Source: Cladophialophora immunda (lineage: Eukaryota > Ascomycota > Eurotiomycetes > Chaetothyriales > Herpotrichiellaceae). From it: 64,000 nucleotides of DNA. A program made the position numbers and the translations under genes. Shown one piece after another: positions 56,157 through 64,000 of this stretch. The stretch is taken from contig NW_015622542.1 in the NCBI RefSeq assembly GCF_000835495.1, positions 6,346,485 to 6,410,484 of the forward strand, read 5' to 3'. Position 1 is the first letter of the stretch. Every line of letters starts with the position of its first letter. The notes beneath the pieces are model-generated. The model was given only the letters and a program-made list of their open reading frames with translations, did not search any database and was not told the DNA's origin.

Positions 56157-57280
56157 ATGGGTTGGTTCTGGGCTGACGCACCGAAAGCGAGCGCACCTTC
56201 TGCGCCGCAACACTCCGCCGCCGCTCCTCCGGTATGCTATGCACCTCTCCATACACGATGGTCGAAAAGGACTAACTCCCCCTCAAGCCAGGATGTCCTA
56301 TGCATCAATCAGACACCGGGAATCCCACGCCTTTCCCTCCGCGGCTCGATCCGTCGACATCAACTCCTTCATCATGCCCAGTTAAATCTCCAAACCATCC
56401 GCTGAGATATCAACCTTCAGAATCGTCGAGTCAATCTCAATCTTCTGAACAAAGGCCTCAGCAACCCTCCTCTTCCACCCTATCCAAACTTAACCCTTTA
56501 AATTACATGCCCTCCCTTTCCAATAGCCGCCCGGCCGACTCCCCTCAATCAATACATTTGCCTCTTGACCGGGAACTCTCCTCGATTCCGCGCAGCGATT
56601 CGCAGGCGAATTGGGAATACCCCTCCCCACAGCAGATGTACAACGCAATGCTTCGCAAGGGCTATACCGATACTCCTGCGGAACATGTCGAGGCAATGGT
56701 CGCCGTGCACAATTTCTTGAACGAGGGAGCATGGGCGGAGATAGAGGAATGGGAACGGATCTTCTCCGGAGGCTTATGGAAAGGGTGGGAGACTTGTTCG
56801 CGTGGTGAACAAGCCATCACTTTAGACCGGGCGAGGCAGGAATACGCCGCTCAACGACGATTGGCGCTGGGGTTAAACCCGGACCCTCAGGAGGATGAGT
56901 CGAAACCAAAACTGATCCGGTTCCAAGGTCGTCCGCAAGAACCTTCGCCCAAGGCTCGAATCCTGCGGATGTTGGGCAAAGTCTTCCCCGACCATTTCTC
57001 TCAAGATCCTCCCTTTGACCGACACGACTGGTACATCTCCCGGAAGCTCCCCAATGGGTCGACAAAGGAGGTGCGCTACGTTATAGACTACTATGGCGGA
57101 GGTGTCGAGCAGGAAACGGGGCAACCTGTCTTCTACTTGGACATCCGCCCTGCATTGGATTCACCGACGGCCGCAGTGGAGAGAGCGATGAGGTGGGGAG
57201 GCGACGTGTGGCATCGAGCGTCTGGAGGAGCGGTGAGGGAGGCGGCCGCACAAACAAAGGGAAAGGAAAATGGATCATGA
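56157..57280 (+). CDS. Holocytochrome c heme lyase (HCCS, CYC3-like)
   Basis: Attaches heme covalently to apocytochrome c in the mitochondrial intermembrane space. Exons 56157-56231 and 56288-57280 give 355 aa. The intron acceptor is AAG at 56287 rather than the nearby CCAG, because only AAG keeps frame and yields PPPGCPMHQSD. Two Cys-Pro heme regulatory motifs are present, CPMH at residues 28-31 and CPVK at 55-58. A P/S/Q-rich linker follows. The catalytic domain includes SQANWEYPSPQQMYNAMLRK, AMVAVHNFLNEGAWAEIEEWE, PFDRHDWYISR, RYVIDYYGGG and FYLDIRPALDSPTAAVERAM. MGWFWAD at the start matches filamentous-fungal cytochrome c lyases; the cytochrome c1 lyase paralog is the alternative. Confidence 0.92.
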
Positions 57281-57912
57281 TTTATGGCCAAGACGGATTG
57301 CCATGATTGAATGACAAGAACCACACGTGGATGTGATTATGGCCGAGTTTGTTTTCTGGAGTCTTTCTCTCACGGGATCCGGGATTGCAACTCCGCGGGA
57401 AGTGAGCGGCCTCTGATAATATCTTATGGCATACGTTCTGTGGGGCGCGCATGGAACTTTGCGAATTTGTCTGGCTTTGTACAGGCTTGTATTTGGAGCT
57501 TGAGATCCAATGTCGGCCTTGTTCCAGCAGGGCCTTGAACCCTCTCCTCCTCTATAACATAGCGATGTAATAATGTCCTGTAGAATAGATTGTACATGAA
57601 TGACGGCCATTGTTTATGTCTGTCTACATCTTCTGCGTCAAAGTACTCGGTCTGTTTCCGATTTTGATATTCTGCTCTTTGTGGTCATGATGAATATGGC
57701 GAGGTTAGCATAGAGTGGTTAGGTAGCGCGTAAATGGTCGATATCAGGAGAGGTACGGGTTGAAAACACGAGATCTGTTGCCGATAGGGATCCACAAGAG
57801 TGTCGGTGGCACCAGATGGTGACCTTGCGGCCCTTCAACCTGGAGGGTTTCACCAGGCCTCACACAGCTCGACAGGTGTGGCCTTTAGCCCATCGAGCCG
57901 CCTGGGCCAGGG
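57281..57912. other. Convergent intergenic region
   Basis: 632 bp between heme lyase and transcription-factor-like 3' ends. A tRNA-like stretch near 57700-57770 was examined and rejected. No gene supported. Confidence 0.5.
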
Positions 57913-59732
57913 TCATTGGGCGTTGCGTTGGAGGTGGTGAGTCGAGTCAATGACGTCGCAAACATCGGTCCAGATGCCTTTCCATATCGAAGACTGCAGC
58001 CATGGTATGTAGAGCAGCCCGAACATGACCTGTTCGACCTCTTCCCAGGTCAAGAGTCCCGCTTCCCGAGCGACCTGCGCAAGGGACTCCGTGAAGAACC
58101 GCTGCTCCGGCTGTTTCAGGGCGTTTTGGACAAAGACGAAGAGAGCCCAGCAGACGACCTTCGCCTCTTCCACGTTCCTGGATCGTTCCCCGTGGAGCCA
58201 TTTGTCCAACGCCCCTTTCTGATGGTGCGTCAGAGCCCTCCCTAGCCCGGTGGAAGCGAGGATTGTGTGAGGAGCAATAGCGAGCATTCCCAAGCCTGCA
58301 AGACGAATTATCCGTTCTAACGCTGGGATTTCTGGTTCATTGGCGCTGTTTCGGGGAAAGATGGTCGTCGCGTAGGGATATGCTAGCAGATCATATTCTA
58401 GCTCCGTTGCCTTCTTCCGCAAGCTCAGGGTTTCTGTCCGCGATGGGCTCTGAAAAAGTGAATGGTGCATTTCGCAAAGACGGCAAATATCCTTGGAAGT
58501 AGTGAGCAAGGATTTTAAAGGCTGGCTCATTTGCTGTAGCTCCATGAAGTCCTGCCCCAAGCGATTCATGTCAGAAGGAAGATGTTGCTCAGCACGGGAT
58601 AGAGTCTCTTCAGGCAACGGCTCGCGCATGAACAGGAGCGGAAGGACAGGGCGCACAAGTAGTCCAACCGAAACTTTCACATTTGACAGCGGTAACCACA
58701 TCAGTGTCTCCTCAGACAGGGTCATCTGCGAAGTTACGCGCTCGAGAATCTTGAGATGTATCCGGGCCTCTGCGAAATTGCCCACAACTGTAGCGGTCGA
58801 AATAAGTCCAAAACAGGCCTCAACCATCTGGTCATCTACTTTCTCACGCTGATCGAACGTCCGGCGAACGGCCACCATTGCTTCATTTTTGACTCTGATA
58901 TAGTCTGGGTCGATGATGAGGTCATCATGGTTGGCATTAGAAGGCGCAAGATCCTCATGTCGGCCGTAGAAAACGGCTCTATGGGCTGCAGTCGTCGCCA
59001 TGAAGCCAAGGAATGTGGCGGGGTTCGACATCTTGCTATTCATAACCATTTTTTGCCGGGCAAGTTTGTCATGAGCTTGTCTCGTCTCAACACAGAATGT
59101 CAGTGGGAGCATAACATCAAAACCTATGGTCACGGTTAGGGTGCAGTTGATCTGGCCCATGTGACAGACTCACAATACTGCAACAGGCTCTCTGAGGTAT
59201 GATGCGGTAGGCGGTTTGTCGGTAAAGTATCGAATGGGTCGAATGCTTGCGCGGCTAGTGATATATTGAGACTTGGAGATGGAAGGGGAGATTGGGTCGG
59301 CCGAATTGTATCGCTTCCAGCACCGATGACCGGACTGTTGGCATTATATTCGGTGGATTCATTGCTCAGAGATAGTTCAGAGTGAGTGGACTCGCTTCGC
59401 GGTTTTTGCTTGCTACCATCGTTTAGACGTGGGCGCCCAGTTGACCTCTTTTTGCCTTGTGCCAACTCCACCTGACGGACGCGTTGCATGACATGGGAGC
59501 GAATAGCATGGCGCTGCTCTCTATTGTTGATTCTTCTGTGAGGCAACGAAGCTAAATCCTCAGCCTGATGCACAAAGGTGAAGTTGGTAGGTGAAGAGGC
59601 TTGAGGGTCTGAAGGGCGAGCAGGATCAGGCGTGTCTGGTTTCAGGTGATATACTGGTTAGCTAGACGTCGCCGATGATTAAACCTGAATGTGGACATGT
59701 TCACACCTGTACCACGCGAGCCACGGCGCATC
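57913..59732 (-). CDS. Fungal transcription-factor-like protein without zinc cluster
   Basis: 571 aa from exons 59732-59708, 59653-59174 and 59123-57913, all in phase; the 25-nt first exon gives MRRGSRGT. The N-terminal block FTFVHQAEDLASLPHRRINN, followed by RHAIRSHVMQRVR and a basic GKKRSTGRPRL, is the opening found in many fungal proteins labelled transcription-factor domain-containing (DUF3468-like) that lack a Zn2Cys6 cluster. A linker rich in S, N and P follows. The rest is helical, starting FDVMLPLTFCVETR, and resembles the middle homology region of fungal regulators. No DNA-binding motif is certain. The first exon is the weakest part of the model. Confidence 0.8.
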
Positions 59733-61278
59733 TTTGCAGATCCATCAGTTCAGCGGAAGCGATGATCCGTCAAACAGGTCCTATGTTTTGTAGGATGCAG
59801 CCATGCAGCCACGGAATGTCACGTCGGTTTAATAGCTGAGCTCACATCAAAGCTATTGCATGCTGACGCAGACATCCAGGATTGGAGGAATGCGAGACCG
59901 TTGAAGGATCCTCAAAGGATCGCTTGCAAAGTTATAGAAGCAGATGTATGCCTGCCTGCCTGCCTGCCTATGGCCAGCCAACGCGCAATCCAAGCCGAGA
60001 TCCACGATCCGGACCCCTTGGACGAAATAGACCTCGGAAGTTGCTAGAGGCAAATAGGAGCATGAGGCTAATCGACGAGAGAAAGCTGGGAGGGGCAGAC
60101 AGAGGGTGGTGGAGCTCGCCCAAAACCCAAGACCCAGCAGGAACAGACAGATTTCTTCAGGGCTCGTCTTTGCAGACCGCTAGTGTGTGGTCCCTGGAAT
60201 CTGGAGTCGACGACTCGAGTGGAACTCCTCGGTGCTTCGCTGCTTCTGAAAGGGAAGGTGAGAGCTTCTTCAGGCTAGTCAGCGACCGGGGAATGCAACT
60301 TGGCAAAGGTTTATCGGTTGGTAATGGCAGCTATTGTAGTTAGTTGAACAGAATTGGGACCGGCTGGCGATCAGGCGATGAAGCAAAGCTTGCACGGACT
60401 CCATCTTACGTAGACAGACACCGACGTTGATACCCATCGTTGCGACTGTAACGGGCGGATTGCGCCCTGGCATGCATGGATAGACGAACTTGAACACGTT
60501 CCATGCCTGGCACAAGGGGGGCAGCATCGGTGAGGTGGTCCGGACGGTCCCGGGAGGCGTACGGGGTGCCTCTGCCTTCATTGCGGCTTTCAATGTTCTG
60601 GACAATGGCGAGGAAGTTTGCTCTCTACACCCAGTCGGTCAGCTATCGGGTTGACTCCGTCCCCTTGCCCCCAGCGTTCGTATTCGCTGGATCTCCGGTG
60701 GACTCCGGCAGTTTGGTTGGGGGCCCCTAGCTTGTGCAACGGTGGCTGGGTACTCTATCCGATTGTTCAGGTAAGCGGTGGTGTTGATATCAAGAATGGC
60801 CGGCAGTTGCCGCATGAGAGATGCTCTGGCTCCCCGGTGTATCAAACGTGGTGATAGACGCCCTAGCCGCAGCGGGGAGTGGAATTCCTAGCTCCCTGTC
60901 CTGCCGGTATATGCCATCTCTTGTCATCTCTGGGGGTTCTCCGAGGGATGCTGGAGGTTGCGAGACATCGGATGATTTCAGAGGTGGCTTCTGCATGAGA
61001 TGCGTCGCCGGCAGAACTTGACTGGTGGAATTCTTTTCTTGCACAGACGCCAAAGTTGCCGATGGGTCGATTGGGTTTTGATCATTGCTTGCCGAAATAT
61101 TGCCGGGGCTCTTGGCACGGCCTCCATGTGCTCTGAGTGACTGACCGTGAAAATCTTAAGTAATCACCCCCGTGTCTCTTTGGACATGTCTTTTGCCCCT
61201 CGCCTGCGCCCAGAACAAACCCCCTGTGCTGGTTATCAAATAAGATGTGTTGTTCGCCTGAGCGCTCCATTCCTTGGA
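59733..61278. other. 1.5-kb region upstream of TF-like gene
   Basis: Between the start of the TF-like gene and the 3' end of Ubc6, both minus strand. It contains a short (GCCT)n run at 59949-59966. Several open frames of 60-150 codons have random composition. No gene supported. Confidence 0.45.
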
Positions 61279-62363
61279 TCATAGAACACCCTCTTCTTCA
61301 CCGAATATCCTTGCTAGCATGAAATACACGACAACGCAGCCCGCTGCGATCCACATCTTGTTTCGCCAAATCCAACCTTGGCCTGCATCCCTCGCAGCCT
61401 GGCCACCTTGCACCACAACTCCGACACCGGTGCTCCCTCCCAAGATCCGTCGCAAGGCTCTCGTCTCTGGTGAGCAATTGACCTCTTCGCCCTCTTCGTC
61501 GGGGAGCATCCGACCAGTAGCTGGGTCAATACGATGCTCTTTCATCCATGTCCAGTTTTGCTTGTCCTCATCAGGGAACTCTACCCGGAACTTTGCCCCG
61601 CCGTCTCCTGCTTTAATGTTGCCAATCCCCCTTGTGGTCGGCTGGACACCGGGAACGGGTCTCGAGGCTGATCCGCCACCAGTGGAGTTCCACCATCTTG
61701 ACCTTGCTGCGTGCCATTTTCGCTCTGCAGATGACCCGCCAATGCTCCCTGCTGTCATTTCCTCGCTGTTCATAAATGACATGAGCCCTATCAGTATGGT
61801 GGACACTGACCATGCAGGATTGAATAGTTGAGGGTGATAGTCGGAAATACTCAAACAAAGTCTCGTGGAGGGTTGGAAACGGCCTGAGGGAGTATGCATT
61901 CGACTGATTTCCATTAGCCGTCCAAACATTTCTGCTAAAGATACTATTGCTCCGCGCCGGGATAAACATCCGACACATGGGCCACAGGGTCGAGAAGGAC
62001 TCACATCGCAGGCGGTGCGAAAGGATAATCGGGCGGGAAAATTAAAGTACCCTGACTCTCCATTAATATCCACCACATTTGAATTGAGCGGAACCGCCTT
62101 CTTTCGATAGGTCCGCAGAGATGAGATAACTCACATGGTATTGTCCTCCTTCTGTTGTTGGCAAAGAGAGCGTTAGCAATCCCATCTCGTTCAATCTGGG
62201 GACGTTAGAACCTACCATATGGTGTGTTCGGAGCCCCAGTCAGAATATAATGCCATTCTAGTATGTTGCTTTCGCTTGGGTGCGCCTGTATGAATGGAGG
62301 TGGAGAACGCTGAATTGCCTCGTACTCCCGAACAAGTCGTTTATGCGCGGCTTTGGTTGCCAT
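61279..62363 (-). CDS. ubc6: Ubiquitin-conjugating enzyme E2, Ubc6/UBE2J2 type
   Basis: Tail-anchored ER E2 enzyme of ER-associated degradation. Exons 62363-62216, 62151-62135, 62051-62005 and 61903-61279 give 278 aa. The second exon is only 17 nt and encodes EGGQYH with a split first codon; joined sequence reads NTPYEGGQYHGTLIFPPDYP, exactly the family pattern. Catalytic Cys87 lies in RFQPSTRLCLSISDYHP, the same position as in yeast Ubc6. The C-terminus carries one hydrophobic anchor, WIAAGCVVVYFMLARIF, followed by GEEEGVL. The 100-bp intron 3 and other introns have GTGAGT or GTAGGT donors. Divergent from Sam50. Confidence 0.95.
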
Positions 62364-62741
62364 GTTCGCGGGCGAGCAATCGTAGAGAAAGTGGGTCTCG
62401 AGGGAAAGGAATAAATGAACGGTCTCAAATCAACCTGAGAAAATGCCACAACACATGACGAAAGGAGTTTCGACCGCCTTGTGTGGATAAAACTGCGAGA
62501 CTGCGAGAATGAGAGTGAACGATAGTGACACGCGAGCATGCGCAGTCAGAAGGCGGTTGAGCGGCCTCGCTACCTCATCTTCGCCTCAGCAGGGCAAGTC
62601 TGCCGAGAGCGATCGCCAACCGCAGCATGTGGGTCTACCAAAGGTACATTTTCGCAGCATAGCTCCCGCGTTTACGGAGCACCTCTCCCCGGCGATTTTC
62701 ATTACCAGTCGCAACTGAAGCCTGCCAGGTGACTGAGCTCA
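62364..62741. promoter_or_regulatory. Bidirectional promoter: Ubc6 and Sam50
   Basis: 378 bp between divergent starts. No specific element recognised apart from a GCGAGACTGCGAGA direct repeat near 62492-62506. Confidence 0.45.
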
Positions 62742-64000
62742 ATGGCAACCCCGGCTTCCAATGAGTCGGAGGAAAGCATCTTTCAGCTGTTGAAAAAGGC
62801 CGACACAAAAGAGTTGGAAACTCGAGAGAAGGCGATCAATGAGCGGTTGCATCGCACATTTCAGCTCGGGCAACAGAGACTTGCGGAGCTCATTGACCAG
62901 AATTCAACTCTGCCTACCACTGTATCATCAGTGACGGTCCTCGGGACCCAAAATACAAGACATGGCTTCCTTGGAGCAGTGGTGAACCCGCTATTAAGCG
63001 CCAACCGCGACCGACCATATACTCAATCTGAACTCATACACGAAGTCGCAAGAACCGCTGAGAAACTCAGGAAATTTGGTACTGCAATACCCTTGGACCT
63101 GGGAAAGCATTGACTCATTGTGATGCAGGCATCTATCACGACCCAATTTCCGTCTACCTCGACAAACCCTCCAAGACCGACCCTACAACTACCCCAACCG
63201 ATATTGCCATTTACTACTCAGTGAAAGAGAAAAGCCGGATTTTTGCAAAGACTGGAACAGACCTTGGTAATGCAGAAGGGTCAGCTTACGCCAATGTGCA
63301 ATGGAGGAATCTTTTGGGCGGTGCAGAAACCCTTGACGTAAATGCGTCCATTGGTACGCGCACACGCTCATCGTACCAAGCTACCATCGATACCCCTGTC
63401 CTGAGCAATCCCGATCTGCGGTTTCAGGTTGGCGGATTGCAGAGCGCGACGCAGAAAATCTTTGCCAGCCATGAAGAAGTGCTGAAAGGAGGCTGGACCA
63501 AGTTGCGGTGGCTGAGTTCGGCAGGGTCATTTCACGAAATAGGATACAATGGTTTCTGGCGACAAGTGACTGGTCTCGCACCAAACGCTTCACAAACGGT
63601 CCGGAACGATGCAGGGGATTCTTTCAAGAGCAGCATTTCTCACACATGGATGGCCGATCGAAGAGACAACTCCATGCTACCCACCAGAGGTTATTATGCC
63701 AAAACATCCGCCGAACTAGCAGGGTGGGGGCCCCTGCAAGGTGATGCGGCATTCCTCAAAAGTGAAGTCGAGACTCAGTCAGCATTGTCGATACCGGTCC
63801 CTGGCATAAAGGGGGACAGTGGTGTGAGCTTCACTACCGGATTCCGTGCCGGTCTTCTATACCCTTTAACTCTAGGATCGAAGCAGAACCCAGAAATGTC
63901 ACGGATAAATGACCGATTTCAGCTGGGTGGTCCTACGGATGTTCGGGGCTTCAGGCTTTCGGGCTTGGGCCCTCACGATGGCCCAGATGCAGTGGGCGGT
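62742..64000 (+). CDS. sam50: Sorting and assembly machinery subunit Sam50 (partial)
   Basis: Omp85-family beta-barrel of the mitochondrial outer membrane that inserts other beta-barrels. Exons 62742-63078 and 63129 to the window edge; 403 codons are seen and the frame is open at the end, so roughly the last 80-120 residues are missing. The intron is GTACTG...GCAG and the junction reads LRKFGIYHDPISVYLDKP. The N-terminal 110 residues are the POTRA-side region. The barrel part contains YANVQWRNLLGGAETLDVNA, SISHTWMADRRDNSMLPTRG and RFQLGGPTDVRGFRLSGLGP, the last being the conserved Omp85 loop-6 signature (VRGF). Divergent from Ubc6. Confidence 0.95.

Noticed and set aside
57695..57775. tRNA-like stretch with an A-box-like AGTGGTTAG and a GGGTTGAAAAC B-box-like segment
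   Set aside because: The D and acceptor stems do not pair and the B-box departs from GGTTCGANTCC.

Overview
The window is nuclear DNA of a filamentous ascomycete (Pezizomycotina). Most genes are split by short introns of about 45-105 nt with GTRNGT/AG borders and CTRAY-like branch points, and the proteins are typical fungal versions (Clr5-TPR protein, fungal_trans C2H2 factor, MAL-type permease, Hsp70-like ATPase). The eIF3 g/l, Paf1 and Ubc6 sequences look like those of Eurotiomycetes (Aspergillus/Penicillium relatives). That placement is inference from remembered families; no search was run. I see no secondary-metabolite cluster, intact transposon, rRNA, tRNA or CRISPR.

Layout. 0-8 kb: eIF3g (-), an unknown coiled-coil protein (-) divergent from an Hsp70-like gene (+) that carries an apparent one-base frameshift, and a nitronate monooxygenase-like protein with a peroxisomal SKL end (-). 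8.7-15.4 kb: bifunctional HPPK-DHPS folate enzyme (+), a 12-TM DHA1-type MFS transporter (+), and a Clr5/TPR protein (-). 15.4-21.4 kb: a 6-kb stretch with no gene I can support. 21.4-32.4 kb: Orc4 (-), a MAL-type sugar permease (+), and a C2H2/C2HC plus fungal_trans transcription factor (-). 32.4-39.4 kb: a 7-kb divergent intergenic region whose factor-proximal part is a pyrimidine-rich leader. 39.4-50.2 kb: CPD photolyase (+), RING-like protein (+), mitochondrial bS21m (-), CDC25/rhodanese-like phosphatase (+), small membrane protein (-), MYND-finger protein (+), RRM protein (+). 50.4-64 kb: nitrilase-family amidohydrolase (-), eIF3l (+), Paf1 (-), holocytochrome c heme lyase (+), fungal transcription-factor-like protein (-), Ubc6 (-), and Sam50 (+), which runs off the right edge.

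The gene set is mostly conserved housekeeping: translation initiation (eIF3g, eIF3l), replication (Orc4), transcription elongation (Paf1), ER-associated degradation (Ubc6), mitochondrial biogenesis (Sam50, heme lyase, bS21m, folate synthesis) and DNA repair (photolyase). Several pairs are divergent with 375-450 bp between starts, which suggests shared bidirectional promoters: coiled-coil/Hsp70-like, bS21m/phosphatase, membrane protein/MYND, nitrilase/eIF3l, Paf1/heme lyase, Ubc6/Sam50.

Main points for a second look: the frameshifted Hsp70-like gene beside an unknown coiled-coil partner, the two very large intergenic regions next to regulatory genes, the long leader with a possible spliced upstream ORF before the C2H2 factor, a nested hairpin at 12.6 kb, a GC-AG intron in the RRM gene, and possible dual targeting of the photolyase.
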